A stretch of DNA of 64,000 nucleotides from Planococcus kocurii (GCF_001465835.2 NZ_CP013661.2:930001-994000), one strand, 5' to 3'; shown: positions 27,337-36,412, counted from the first letter of the stretch. Notes: generated by a model not told the origin, from the sequence alone. A program made the numbers and translations.

Positions 27337-28485
27337 TTACGTAATAGAATATTGCCCTAAAATCTCTTCATTATGTTCTCCTACATTTGGCGGGTGACGT
27401 TCCATTTTGACCGGTGTCCGCGACAACTTTAGCGGACTGCCTATCAATTTAATTTTTCCAGCTGTCGGATGATTTTGTTCAATGAACATATCACGTGCTT
27501 GAAGCTGTGGATCATGGATCATTTCCGCTATCGTCTGAATGGGTCCGGCTGGGATGTTATTTTTTATGCATATAGCCTGCCAATACACTGTTTTTTGTGT
27601 CAACAAAGCTTCCTGCAATAATGGCACAAGGCTGTCACGGTTCTTTACTCGTTTCGGGTTGCTGTCGTAACGTTCGTCCACTGCGTACTGGGGTTTCCCT
27701 AAAACCGTACACAGTGCCTGAAATTGCTGATCTGTGCCAACAGCAATAACCATTTCTCCATCAGCTGTTCGGAATGTCTGATAAGGAACGATGTTGGCAT
27801 GCGCATTGCCTAGAGCTGTCGGTATGTGTTCGTCCATTAAATAATTGCTACCGATGTTCACCAACGCACTAACCGCTGTATCATACAAAGAGATATCTAG
27901 CTTTTGTCCTTTTCCTGAGTGAACGCGCTCGAGCACTGCCGCCTGTATACCAATGCAGGCGTACAATCCAGTCAGTACGTCGACAATCGCAACTCCTGAT
28001 TTTTGAGGCCCTGACTCGTTCGTACCCGTTATGCTCATAAGTCCGCTCATCGCTTGGATAATGAAATCATAACCTGGTAAATGTCGGTTAGGTCCTGTTT
28101 CGCCAAAACCCGTGATCGAACAGAATACGATAGCTGGATTAATAAGTGATAATGTCTCATAACCGAGTCCCAAGCGTTCCATCGTACCGGTCTTGAAATT
28201 ACTAACGATCACGTCACTTTCTGCTACAAGATTTTTAATAGTAGCGACACCTTCTGCCGTTTTCAAATCAACAGTAATGGCTTTTTTGTTGCGATTGACG
28301 CTCAGGTAATAAGCACTGACCCCTTTTTGAAAAGGAGGACCCCATTTACGGGTTTCATCGCTGCCACCGGGCGCTTCCACTTTGATTACTTCTGCCCCGA
28401 GATCTCCTAAAATCATCGTGCAATAAGGACCAGCCAGAACACGTGATAAATCGAGTATCTTCATGCCTGCCAATGCTCCTGCCAC
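27337..28485 (-). CDS. CaiB/BaiF-type (class III) CoA-transferase
   Basis: Enzyme of 382 residues that moves CoA from a donor acyl-CoA to a carboxylic acid. Family signatures are KILDLSRVLAGPYCTMILGDLGAEVIKVE at the start of the large domain, VNRNKKAITVDLK, SNFKTGTMERLGLGY and the RHLPGYDFIIQAMSGLM region with the catalytic Asp (GYD). The GTG start is chosen because AAAGGAGAGG precedes it; the frame stays open to 28515. It is probably translated with the acyl-CoA dehydrogenase gene, so the pair would activate and then oxidise one organic acid. Confidence 0.87.
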   Translation of the reverse strand: MAGALAGMKILDLSRVLAGPYCTMILGDLGAEVIKVEAPGGSDETRKWGPPFQKGVSAYYLSVNRNKKAITVDLKTAEGVATIKNLVAESDVIVSNFKTGTMERLGLGYETLSLINPAIVFCSITGFGETGPNRHLPGYDFIIQAMSGLMSITGTNESGPQKSGVAIVDVLTGLYACIGIQAAVLERVHSGKGQKLDISLYDTAVSALVNIGSNYLMDEHIPTALGNAHANIVPYQTFRTADGEMVIAVGTDQQFQALCTVLGKPQYAVDERYDSNPKRVKNRDSLVPLLQEALLTQKTVYWQAICIKNNIPAGPIQTIAEMIHDPQLQARDMFIEQNHPTAGKIKLIGSPLKLSRTPVKMERHPPNVGEHNEEILGQYSIT

Positions 28486-28514
28486 GTTCACCTCTCCTTT
28501 CCCTGCAACTGCCA

Positions 28515-28580
28515 TGCAAAAAAGCCAGCCAAAAAAGACAACAGCAAAACTGCTTGTCTGAATGGACTGGCTTTTATCTA
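28515..28580 (-). promoter_or_regulatory. Terminator-like hairpin in the CoA-transferase leader
   Basis: On the minus strand AAAGCCAG and CTGGCTTT arms enclose an inner hairpin AGACAAGCAG-TTTTG-CTGTTGTCT, and a six-T run follows about 30 bases before the CoA-transferase start. A possible promoter (TTTACA-17-TACAGT) lies roughly 130 bases further upstream. The layout is that of a transcription attenuator, but I recognise no riboswitch or T-box, and it could instead be the terminator of the small gene upstream. Confidence 0.45.
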
Positions 28581-28768
28581 CGTATGAAACTCCTGAAAAG
28601 AAATTTCAGCAGACTAGGCAGCATAATTTTTTTCGTATCGTACAGATCGTGCGAGATAAACGCTGTAACGTTTTAACACGACTCTTAGTATCACTGTAAT
28701 ACAGAACACAGGGTTTGTAAATCGAAAAGAGTGATTAATCTGACTATTCACCACTTTCTCCAGACTAA

Positions 28769-28981
28769 CTAAATAGTCCGGTTTTCTCCATTTCGTTTAT
28801 GGGGCGCCTCTTTAGAATAATCTTTCGCTTTCTCCATTTCATCTGTAGCGTCTTCGTAATTAGTCGCCTCACTGTCGCTGTCGAACGCTTCTTTTGTTTT
28901 CTTGACAGCTTTATCAATTACCGATTGTGAAGGAGCCGATTGTTGTTCAGGAGTTTTTCCTGCTGTCCCTTTTCTCGCCAT
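28769..28981 (-). CDS. Small hydrophilic hypothetical protein
   Basis: I do not recognise a family. The 70-residue product is highly charged and Gln/Ser/Asp/Glu-rich, begins MARKGTAGKTPEQQSAPS and ends in a short Lys-rich helix; it has no membrane segment or cysteine. The composition resembles small stress-induced or spore-associated hydrophilic proteins of Bacillales. The ATG is preceded by GGAGTGATCACA; an ATG three codons earlier at 28990 is in frame. Monocistronic as far as I can see. Confidence 0.6.
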   Translation of the reverse strand: MARKGTAGKTPEQQSAPSQSVIDKAVKKTKEAFDSDSEATNYEDATDEMEKAKDYSKEAPHKRNGENRTI

Positions 28982-29060
28982 TGTGATCACTCCGATTCCA
29001 AAGATTTACTTGTTGTTTACCCTGTGTGCTCGATACTAATCACGCGCCGTCAATTGATTT

Positions 29061-29073
29061 GGTGCCAGGCACC
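29061..29073. repeat. Palindrome GGTGCCAGGCACC
   Basis: A perfect 13-base palindrome lies in the short gap between the small hydrophilic gene and the DUF3870 gene. I recall similar GGTGCC-N-GGCACC palindromes scattered between genes in Bacillales; only this intergenic copy is visible here. Confidence 0.4.
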
Positions 29074-29081
29074 CAAACAAT

Positions 29082-29405
29082 TCAAAATAAACGCGAGTTT
29101 TCTTGATAGCCTTCGTAATGCTTATATAAATCTTTCAAAGCAGAAGCTAACGCATTTCCAGCTTTTCCTAAGTAATGGACTTTGATATCAGCCAGCGGTT
29201 TTTCAATGCCGTCTTGTAGGCTATGTCCTCTTAGTAACTGATGAACAAATTCTTGTCCATGAGTAGTGGCCAGCGTACAACTCGCTGCGACAATCACGCT
29301 ATATTTCTTATCAATTTCTGCAGTAATGGTTAACGTTTCGTACATATTTTGAGCTGCCATTCCAGCCGGAAGTCTTGCATGCCCAGCGATAAAAAGTGTG
29401 TTCAT
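29082..29405 (-). CDS. DUF3870 domain protein
   Basis: Cytosolic protein of 107 residues that spans the entire DUF3870 domain: MNTLFIAGHARLPAGM at the N-terminus, IAVS-like VIVAASCTLATTHGQEF in the middle (one conserved Cys) and LLRGHSL / GKAGNALASALKDLY toward the end. No function is known for the family; it often lies near catabolic genes. The second of two in-frame starts (ATG after TTG) is used, preceded by GGGGGAGAG. Monocistronic. Confidence 0.8.
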   Translation of the reverse strand: MNTLFIAGHARLPAGMAAQNMYETLTITAEIDKKYSVIVAASCTLATTHGQEFVHQLLRGHSLQDGIEKPLADIKVHYLGKAGNALASALKDLYKHYEGYQENSRLF

Positions 29406-29726
29406 CAATAACTCTCCCCCTTGCTATTTCGAACGTTTCACTTATTGAAACTCAATATTGTTACTGACACAAGACTTTTTTCAGAAACTAGATTGTCTCT
29501 ATTATTCTCTATTCTGTAGAACATGCGAATAGTCCTTTTACTAAAAAGTCATATACCTAACGCAAATGAACTATGAATTTATACAAACGTTCAATTCTTC
29601 AATGAAAAACTTAAAAATCTCTCCTTCTACTTCTATTCAAGTACTTGTATATAGATTTTTTACTTTTAGAGGACTATGCTATGAATATCTTTTAAGATAA
29701 CTTACAAAGAATGGCAGGTGGGAATT
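29406..29726. other. Divergent intergenic region before the MFS gene
   Basis: This 321-base gap is AT-rich. A perfect CAAGTACTTG palindrome at 29638-29647 lies about 80 bases before the MFS gene and might be an operator; no regulator gene is adjacent. I see no small gene. Confidence 0.4.
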
Positions 29727-31220
29727 ATGAATACTGCAAAACAAAGCAATATGAAAGTCGTAATCGGGGGGTTGCTACTAGCGATTTTGGTAGCTGCGAT
29801 GGACAATACGATCGTCACAACGGCCCTACCGTCCATTGTCGGTGAACTCGGTGGAGTCGACAAATTCGTCTGGGTAACTTCTGCATATTTGGTCGCACAG
29901 ATGGCCGGCATGCCGATTTTCGGTAAATTATCCGATATGTATGGACGCAAACGATTTTTCATTTTTGGATTGATCGTCTTTATGATTGGTTCCGTTCTTT
30001 GCGGTACAGCCGATACGATTAATGAATTAATTATTTTCCGAGCCATTCAAGGAGTCGGTGGCGGTGCCTTAATGCCGATTGCATTTACCATTATGTTTGA
30101 TGTCGTGCCGTTAAAAGACCGTGGCAAAATGAGTGGCATGTTCGGCGCGGTTTTCGGTATTTCGAGTGTCTTTGGACCGTTACTCGGTGCTTATATAACA
30201 GAATACATTGACTGGACGTGGGTTTTCTACATCAATATTCCACTTGGCTTAATCGCTTTTGCCATGGTCGCATTCTTCTATAAAGAATCACTCGAGCATT
30301 CCAATCAAAAAATTGACTGGCTCGGTGCTTTTACGTTGGTCGGTGCTGTCGTGTCATTGATGTTCGCAGTCGAACTTGGCGGCAAAGAATTTGCTTGGGT
30401 ATCCCCACAAAGCTTCGGCTTATTTGCGAGTTTCATCGGATTAACTGTTCTCTTCATCATTGCAGAGCGTCGTGCTGATGAACCGGTTATAGACTTCAGC
30501 ATGTTCAAAGAACGTTTATTTGCAACAAGTGGTCTCATTTCCATTTTTAGTGGAGCCGCTTTTATTACTGCTTCTGTTTACATTCCGTTCTACATCCAAG
30601 GCGTACAAGGCGGCGACGCAACAAATGCAGGATTCGTCTTATTACCAATGATGGTCGGTTCCGTCGTTAGCGCTTCTATTGGAGGAGCTTTAATGACCAA
30701 GTTCCGGTATCGCTCGTTCCTCATTCCAACACTTGCTTTACTAACTGCTGGCATGGCGTTACTGGCCACTTTGTCCGTCGACACTTCAAGAATTTGGGTT
30801 GTCGTATTTATGATCCTAGTTGGTCTTGGAATCGGCGCTTCGTTTTCGGTCATTCCGTCAGCGGCCATTCATCCATTTTCAGTTCGCAAGCGAGGTGCCG
30901 CAACCTCTACTGTTAGTTTCTTGCGTACATTCGGGATGACGATCGGGATCACAGTTTTTGGTATTGTTCAAAGCCAGCTATTCACACGCAACATAACCGA
31001 TAGTTTTGGTGCAGGAGCGGCTAGTTTTTCCGGGGATCCTCGTGCATTGCTATCTCCTGAAGGACGTGCCAATATTCCAGCTGAAGTGTCAGACCAATTG
31101 ATTGCTGCATTGTCTTCTTCTATTGCTAGCACTTTCTTTTGGGCTACCGTTCCAGCTGCTTTGGCCTTACTAACAGCATTTTGGATGAGCAAAGAAAAAC
31201 TTAGTGATAAGTTGGATTAA
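29727..31220 (+). CDS. DHA2-family 14-helix multidrug MFS transporter
   Basis: Proton-driven exporter of 497 residues with 14 predicted membrane helices. Motif A is GKLSDMYGRKR after helix 2, the Asp of motif D1 is in helix 1 (AMDNTIVTTALPSIV), and motif C-like GAVFGISSVFGPLLGAYI lies in helix 5; all are typical of DHA2 drug exporters such as the EmrB/LfrA group. The ATG is preceded by AGGTGGGAATT; a GTG three codons upstream is in frame. No cognate TetR or MarR regulator is adjacent. Substrate unknown. Confidence 0.9.
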   Translation: MNTAKQSNMKVVIGGLLLAILVAAMDNTIVTTALPSIVGELGGVDKFVWVTSAYLVAQMAGMPIFGKLSDMYGRKRFFIFGLIVFMIGSVLCGTADTINELIIFRAIQGVGGGALMPIAFTIMFDVVPLKDRGKMSGMFGAVFGISSVFGPLLGAYITEYIDWTWVFYINIPLGLIAFAMVAFFYKESLEHSNQKIDWLGAFTLVGAVVSLMFAVELGGKEFAWVSPQSFGLFASFIGLTVLFIIAERRADEPVIDFSMFKERLFATSGLISIFSGAAFITASVYIPFYIQGVQGGDATNAGFVLLPMMVGSVVSASIGGALMTKFRYRSFLIPTLALLTAGMALLATLSVDTSRIWVVVFMILVGLGIGASFSVIPSAAIHPFSVRKRGAATSTVSFLRTFGMTIGITVFGIVQSQLFTRNITDSFGAGAASFSGDPRALLSPEGRANIPAEVSDQLIAALSSSIASTFFWATVPAALALLTAFWMSKEKLSDKLD

Positions 31221-31475
31221 AAAGGCTACAACCTGAGAAACTTAAACTAGTACACCGCTATTAATAGAACTCAAAACAACCATTTTTTAGTAAACAATGC
31301 TCTTTTTACACTAGTGAACATTCTAAAATTCGTCTACTCACACTATGACAAAACAGTGAATTTCCACAAAGCTTCCAACCCTTGAGATAAATCATTGGTA
31401 TACTAGACAAAGAAAATCACTTGCTTCACCCTTTGTACAGCTTGATTTACTCAACTATCTTTTGGAGGTTTTAAT

Positions 31476-31865
31476 TTGGAAAAAACATGGAGTCTTCGTT
31501 TAATACGCTTTTCAGCTATTTTCGGATTGTTTGGCACTTTTCTTGGTTCGCAAATGGCCGGTGAAATGGATTATTCCCTGCGCCCAATTCACGCCCATAT
31601 CTTGCTTGTCGGGTGGTTGTCCGTTTTTGCTTGGGGTATCTTTTACCGCGTCTATACCATCCGTTTCAAAAAATTAGTAGCGATTCACAGTGTGCTCGCA
31701 ATGGTTGGAGCTTTCACGCTTACTGGGGGTATGTGGCTATACACTATCAACCCATTTAATTGGAATGAAACCTTGGTCATGATTTTATTCATTGTAGGTG
31801 GCAGTTTGTTGTTGCTCGCATTCTTGCTGTTCTTAATCATTACCTTTTTAACAGAAAAAGAATAG
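31476..31865 (+). CDS. Small four-helix membrane protein resembling a heme-copper oxidase fragment
   Basis: Membrane protein of 129 residues with four helices. RPIHAHILLVGWLSVFAWGIFYR resembles the helix of cbb3-type oxidase subunit I that carries a heme-ligand His, and similar stand-alone proteins are often annotated as cytochrome-c oxidase-like; the other heme and copper ligands are missing, so catalysis is not expected. It may bind one heme or be structural. The TTG start follows GGAGGTTTTAAT. Monocistronic, ending at a bidirectional terminator. Confidence 0.65.
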   Translation: MEKTWSLRLIRFSAIFGLFGTFLGSQMAGEMDYSLRPIHAHILLVGWLSVFAWGIFYRVYTIRFKKLVAIHSVLAMVGAFTLTGGMWLYTINPFNWNETLVMILFIVGGSLLLLAFLLFLIITFLTEKE

Positions 31866-31870
31866 AAAGC

Positions 31871-31919
31871 AAAAACCCCTGGCAGAAAAGCACGTTTTTC
31901 TGCCAGGGGTTTTATTTTT
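31871..31919. terminator. Bidirectional intrinsic terminator
   Basis: AAAACCCCTGGCAGAAAA and TTTTTCTGCCAGGGGTTTT arms form a strong stem between two convergent genes. Confidence 0.9.
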
Positions 31920-31922
31920 AGA

Positions 31923-32345
31923 TTATCCAAAAATCGCTTTCCCACTTTCCATGTCAATCGGCAGCGACGAATGTTCATGAACAATACGCCAAGAATCGTC
32001 TATTTTTTCCATAACAAAAGTAAACCGATTGCTCATCTTTCTCAATTCCTTACCTGTCTGGTCTAAAGCTGCAAAGCTAACAGAGCCATGAACATAAGCC
32101 ATTTCTGCATTTTCTTTTCCTACTTCTTTGTGAATTTCTACCCCAAGCTTCATCTCTTCTTCAGCCAATCTACGAAACCATTCTGTCACCATCGTACTCC
32201 ACTGCTCTATTCCATGGTATTCCCACTCTTCCCAGCAATCAAAAACATGAACATTTGGTGCATAGCTTAAAAGGAATTTCTCTACATCTTGCTCGTAAAC
32301 AGCATCCCGGTAGTTTTGAAGTACATCTTGAACATCAGTGAACAT
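31923..32345 (-). CDS. SnoaL-like / NTF2-fold protein
   Basis: Cytosolic protein of 140 residues with the cone-shaped NTF2-like fold of SnoaL/ketosteroid isomerase relatives: an N-terminal helix pair (VLQNYRDAVYEQDVEKFLLSY), a HVFDCWEEWEYHG segment and C-terminal strands (NRFTFVMEKIDDSWRIVHEHSS). The last motif is characteristic of SnoaL_3-type proteins. Enzymatic activity or simple ligand binding are both possible. ATG with GAGGAGGGG upstream. Monocistronic. Confidence 0.78.
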   Translation of the reverse strand: MFTDVQDVLQNYRDAVYEQDVEKFLLSYAPNVHVFDCWEEWEYHGIEQWSTMVTEWFRRLAEEEMKLGVEIHKEVGKENAEMAYVHGSVSFAALDQTGKELRKMSNRFTFVMEKIDDSWRIVHEHSSLPIDMESGKAIFG

Positions 32346-32450
32346 AAAGCCCCTCCTCTAGTTCGTTTTCTAGTTAGTATCTTTCGCTAAATTCAGTAAA
32401 ATGTCCTGCATGGATCAGTTTACTTTGCGTAAAATCATCTTTTCAAGCAC

Positions 32451-32490
32451 AAAAAAACCCACGAACTTCCTTAGAGGAATTTCGTGGGTG
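32451..32490 (-). terminator. Intrinsic terminator of the iron-uptake operon
   Basis: CACCCACGAAA and TTCGTGGGT arms plus inner TTCCT/AGGAA pairing are followed by seven Ts on the minus strand, four bases past the efeU stop. Confidence 0.88.
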
Positions 32491-32493
32491 TAA

Positions 32494-34248
32494 TCACCCT
32501 TCTACTGCTACATTGCTAGTTTTAGCTGCGTTCTTTTTATAAAGTATGGTCGCTACAATCAGTATGACCAATACCAACTGACCGCTCAGCGTTTCTACAG
32601 ACGGATAAAATCCGATGACGTTAATGACAGGCAAATCAGCAAGAATATGAGTTGGCAACACATTGGTTAATTGCAAGGTATGAATACTCGCGCCAATAAT
32701 TTTAAATGCTAACAGGTAAATGAAGACAGTTGCTACACCAAAAAATAAGTGCATCGGGATCTTTTTACTGGCTTTTGCAAAAAAGAAAGCTGCTGCTACT
32801 AGTATCAGTAGCGCAAGGACGATTCCCAAACTAAAATCGAAGGTCGACATTTTCGGTGCAATGCCCATATAAAACACGACCGTTTCTGCCCCTTCTCTAA
32901 ATACCGTCAAAAAACTCAAGACCGTCATGGCCAAAACGCTTTGTGTGGATAACGCTTGGTTCATTTGTTTTGCAATGTATTGATTCCATGCAGTGACAGT
33001 CGATTTCCTGTGAAGCCATACACCAACACCTAGCATCATCGCTGCCGCGAGTAGGCCGATATAGCCTTCCATCACTTCGCGACTGGCATCAATGGTTCCG
33101 GACTGAAGCAGCGTAGACATCAATACTGCAGCAAGGATACTCACCGCAATGCCCGCTGCCGCTCCGATATAGACATAATGCTGCATATGTTGCTGACCCG
33201 CTTTTTTCAAGAACGCAATCAACGCAGAAATAATGAGCAACGCTTCTAATCCTTCACGTAACAAGATCAAGGCAGAGTCCCAAAAACTGTATTCCGTATC
33301 TTGTTGGATAAAATTGATTTGTTGTTTTAAAGAAGCAATCTTCTCAACAACTGCAGAAACTTGTACTTCGTCACGGGTCAAATCACTCACAAGAAGAGGG
33401 AGTTCCGCTTCAATTTCGCTGTACAAGCCGGCGTTTTTTGTGCGAATTTCGCCTTCGACACTTGGCCAAATTGTGATGAATTTCTTCAACGCCTCTGCAG
33501 CTTGGTCAAACTCTTTTTCTTCAATAGAAGCTTCACTTTTTTCTAACAAGCCAATCAAAGTTGCTAAAGAATAAGTAGTCGTTGCAGTTGATTCTTTTAT
33601 TTTTCCAGCAGCAAAATTTTGAATCGTTTGATCAAGTGCTTCAACCTGCTCACTAAATGCCGCAACATCAAGATTATCTTCAGCTAAAGAAATCCGCATA
33701 AAGGACATTTGTGTTTCTACTTGCCCATAGGCTGCAATGCTCTGCTCTTGAACAACTCGCTCATTTTTCGACCAACCCCCCAGAAAAACTGAATACGCAT
33801 CTTGAATTTCTTGTGTGTTTCCAGAATCGACTGCTGTTTTTAAGTCAACGACAAATGGCTCTATTGCTTGCAAAAAATCCTCTCGTCCCGCTTTTTCGTC
33901 AACGGGGTTTTCAGCTTTTTCGTAGGCAGTCAGTGCTTTTGATAGTCCGGTTAATGCAGTTAATCGCTCTTCACTGGTTGTTGCAACCAAAGCTTTTTCA
34001 AGCGAGTTCGTTACTGCTTGGGATTCCTCCCCTTCCGTAACACTTAGCTGTTGCCATTCTTTTTGAAAATCTTCAATGGCTTCAACAGCTTTTACATCAT
34101 CATCATTTTGAGTGCTCATAATCGCGTCGGTAATCGAAACATAGAAAAGACCAAAAGATTGTTCGGCAGAAGCATGATTATGAGCCGGAACCAATAGTAA
34201 TACAATCGCTAGTAGAAGAATTTTAAAGTACGTTAAAAAGTTTCTCAC
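32494..34248 (-). CDS. efeU: FTR1-type iron permease EfeU with extracytoplasmic N-domain
   Basis: High-affinity iron permease of about 584 residues. A signal-anchor helix is followed by a helical extracytoplasmic region of about 280 residues, then the FTR1 membrane domain with seven helices. Both iron-binding REGxE motifs are present: LREGLEALL in the first and FREGAETVVF in the fourth helix region. The GTG start lies in the end of efeB (26-base overlap) after GGGAGC; a TTG one codon earlier is possible. Together with EfeO and EfeB it imports iron across the cell membrane. The long N-domain is typical of Gram-positive YwbL-type permeases. Confidence 0.9.
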   Translation of the reverse strand: MRNFLTYFKILLLAIVLLLVPAHNHASAEQSFGLFYVSITDAIMSTQNDDDVKAVEAIEDFQKEWQQLSVTEGEESQAVTNSLEKALVATTSEERLTALTGLSKALTAYEKAENPVDEKAGREDFLQAIEPFVVDLKTAVDSGNTQEIQDAYSVFLGGWSKNERVVQEQSIAAYGQVETQMSFMRISLAEDNLDVAAFSEQVEALDQTIQNFAAGKIKESTATTTYSLATLIGLLEKSEASIEEKEFDQAAEALKKFITIWPSVEGEIRTKNAGLYSEIEAELPLLVSDLTRDEVQVSAVVEKIASLKQQINFIQQDTEYSFWDSALILLREGLEALLIISALIAFLKKAGQQHMQHYVYIGAAAGIAVSILAAVLMSTLLQSGTIDASREVMEGYIGLLAAAMMLGVGVWLHRKSTVTAWNQYIAKQMNQALSTQSVLAMTVLSFLTVFREGAETVVFYMGIAPKMSTFDFSLGIVLALLILVAAAFFFAKASKKIPMHLFFGVATVFIYLLAFKIIGASIHTLQLTNVLPTHILADLPVINVIGFYPSVETLSGQLVLVILIVATILYKKNAAKTSNVAVEG

Positions 34249-35506
34249 CAATATAGCTCCCTTTTTGTATACCAGGGAAGCAAGCGAAAATACCGCTACC
34301 TCGATGGGTAATATATTCATTCAGTTTATCCGCACGTCCTAATGCATTTTGAATATTGATAAACTGCTTTGGATTTTTCTGAAACGAAATGAATAATAAG
34401 CCTGCATCATATGCGCCTGTTTCATCGATCAATCCACTGGAATAAGAAAAGCCTCTTCTCAAAATCCGATCTTTCACTTTTCGCGCAAGTGCCATATGTG
34501 AGTCGGCCGGAATATGCGGATTGCCACTAGCATCTTTCGCATTTAAATCGACTTCGTCAAATTCTTTCTTTTTACCAATTGGAGCGCCGCTGTCACGATG
34601 TCTTCCAAAAGTTGCTTCTTGTCCTTGCAATGAAGTTCGATCCCATGTCTCTAAATGCATCTGAATTTTGCGGACGACTAAATAAGTTCCGTTAGTCATC
34701 CAGCCTGTTGATTCATTAGGTTGCACCCATACAACTTCCTTCATATCAGCAGCGCTTTTCGGACTTGGGTTGACGGTTCCATCTTTAAAGGCAAATAAAT
34801 TTCGGGGCGTTTCTTTTTTATCTTTTACTTTAGGTGTCGATGTAAATCCTGTCTGTGTCCATTTTAATGTCACTTTTCCTGTAGCAGCACGCACTAAATT
34901 ACGGACGGCATGAAACGCGACTTGTGGATCATCAGCGCATGCTTGTATACAAATATCTCCGCCTGCAAATTTATCGTCAATTTGGTCTTTAGAAAAATGA
35001 GGCAGCTCAGTCAATTCAGTTGGTCTCTTAGATCCAAGACCAAGCTTGTTGTTGTCGAATAACGATGGGCCAACGCCAAACGTAACGGTTAAGTTAGCAG
35101 CATCTAACCCCGCTGATTCACCGGTGTCTTTCGGTGGCGTAAATACCCCTTGAGAACTTTCTTCCAATCGTTCTCCGTTCATTAAACGTACGGCCAGAGG
35201 AGTCCACATCTTAAACAAGTCCTGTAACTCACTTTGTGACTCCACCAATACATTCAACGAAGCAAAGTAAATGTGCGTGGTGGTATCAGTTGTTATGCCT
35301 GACTGATGTTTTCCGTAAAACAAAACTTTGTTTTCAGCCGTTTGATCGTCATCAAGAATGTCAAAGCCAAAAGCTTTTGCCACGCCACCCATTCCAGAAG
35401 CAAGCACAGCAGCTCCTGCTGCACTTGCTCCTGTGATTTTCAGCATATGGCGTCTTGAAATTTTCTTCTCCAACCATTTTTCGTCTTTTTCAGTCATTAC
35501 ATTCAC
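34223..35506 (-). CDS. efeB: EfeB deferrochelatase / Dyp-type peroxidase (Tat substrate)
   Basis: Heme-dependent peroxidase of 427 residues exported by the Tat system. The signal has the twin-arginine motif SRRHMLK and an AASGMGG-type hydrophobic core. The Dyp signature FKDGTVNP (GxxDG-like) contains the distal Asp, and the proximal heme-ligand His lies in the LETWDRTSLQGQEATFGRHR region. In EfeUOB systems it oxidises ferrous iron or removes iron from heme before uptake. Its stop lies inside efeU, and it overlaps the end of efeO by four bases, so translation of all three genes is coupled. Confidence 0.9.
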   Translation of the reverse strand: MNVMTEKDEKWLEKKISRRHMLKITGASAAGAAVLASGMGGVAKAFGFDILDDDQTAENKVLFYGKHQSGITTDTTTHIYFASLNVLVESQSELQDLFKMWTPLAVRLMNGERLEESSQGVFTPPKDTGESAGLDAANLTVTFGVGPSLFDNNKLGLGSKRPTELTELPHFSKDQIDDKFAGGDICIQACADDPQVAFHAVRNLVRAATGKVTLKWTQTGFTSTPKVKDKKETPRNLFAFKDGTVNPSPKSAADMKEVVWVQPNESTGWMTNGTYLVVRKIQMHLETWDRTSLQGQEATFGRHRDSGAPIGKKKEFDEVDLNAKDASGNPHIPADSHMALARKVKDRILRRGFSYSSGLIDETGAYDAGLLFISFQKNPKQFINIQNALGRADKLNEYITHRGSGIFACFPGIQKGSYIGEKLFNVL

Positions 35507-36348
35507 TCCATTATGATACCCATCCGACTAAGTGGTTCGCCTAACTGGTTTACTGCTTCTGCTAATTGTTTCGTGTCTTCAGAAGTCAATTCCTCGTAAG
35601 AAACAAAACCATCTTCACCCGTTGCGTGTTTGTCTAATAGCTCATATAAAGCATCGAATTTCGCTTGCAAGTCTTCCGTAAGTGCCGCATCTTTCTTTTC
35701 GATTTCAGGTTCTAAAATGTGGAAAATCTTTTCTGCACCTTCGACATTTGCTTGAAAGTCATATAAGTCTGTATGAGAGAATATTTCTTCTTCTCCAGTA
35801 ATTTTCGAAGTAGATACTTCATTCAACAAATCGACTGCGCCTGTCATCATCAAGTCTGGCGTCACTTCTACCGTTTCAACTCGAGCACGAAGTTCTTTCG
35901 TATCGACCAATAATTGATCCGCTACTTCTTCATAACCTTCTGTTGTATTTTCTACCCATAGGCCGTACTCAATTTTGTGGTAACCTGACCAGTCTTCTTC
36001 ACCTTGACCGGCCTCTTCGATATCTGCAAGTCGAGCATCAATACGAGGATCTAAATCGCCAAAACTTTCTGCAATTGGTTCCGATCGCTCGAAATACATA
36101 CGTGCTTGTGGATAAATCGCTTTCGCAGTTTCAATATCCCCGCTTTTCACAGCTTCTGTAAATTTTTCTGTTTCTACTACAAATTGGTTCATTTGCTCAA
36201 TCGCAAATTGTTTATAAGCATCTACTTCATTTTGTAAGTCGATCGTTTCTGCAGCTACTTCAGGCTGTGAACTCGCTTCTTTTTCTGCACATCCTGCTAA
36301 TGCAGCACTTATTAATATGGAAGATAGTAAAAACGGAGCTTTTTTCAT
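35503..36348 (-). CDS. efeO: EfeO/EfeM iron-binding lipoprotein
   Basis: Lipid-anchored iron-binding protein of 281 residues. Lipobox LAGC with the lipidated Cys at 20 replaces the cupredoxin domain of E. coli EfeO, so this is the short Gram-positive type. The rest is an M75 (imelysin-like) helical domain with the metal motif HKIEYGLW (HxxE, about residues 125-128) and a second conserved helix in SHTDLYDFQANVEGA. It delivers iron to EfeU. First gene of the operon and directly under the Fur box; ATG preceded by AGAGGGATATAC. Confidence 0.9.
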   Translation of the reverse strand: MKKAPFLLSSILISAALAGCAEKEASSQPEVAAETIDLQNEVDAYKQFAIEQMNQFVVETEKFTEAVKSGDIETAKAIYPQARMYFERSEPIAESFGDLDPRIDARLADIEEAGQGEEDWSGYHKIEYGLWVENTTEGYEEVADQLLVDTKELRARVETVEVTPDLMMTGAVDLLNEVSTSKITGEEEIFSHTDLYDFQANVEGAEKIFHILEPEIEKKDAALTEDLQAKFDALYELLDKHATGEDGFVSYEELTSEDTKQLAEAVNQLGEPLSRMGIIME

Positions 36349-36384
36349 GTATATCCCTCTTTCATCTTTTGTTTCTAATTAATA

Positions 36385-36412
36385 ATGATAATCGTTATCA
36401 ATGAAAAGTCAA
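36385..36412 (-). promoter_or_regulatory. efe promoter overlapped by a Fur box
   Basis: TTGACT, 16 bases, TATCAT reads toward efeO. TGATAATCGTTATCA (36386-36400) matches the Fur consensus TGATAATNATTATCA in 14 of 15 positions and covers the -10 element, so iron-replete Fur should block transcription. Confidence 0.85.

Noticed and set aside
30590-30868. Open frame opposite the MFS transporter
   Set aside because: Low-complexity antisense translation of membrane helices; no initiation signal.
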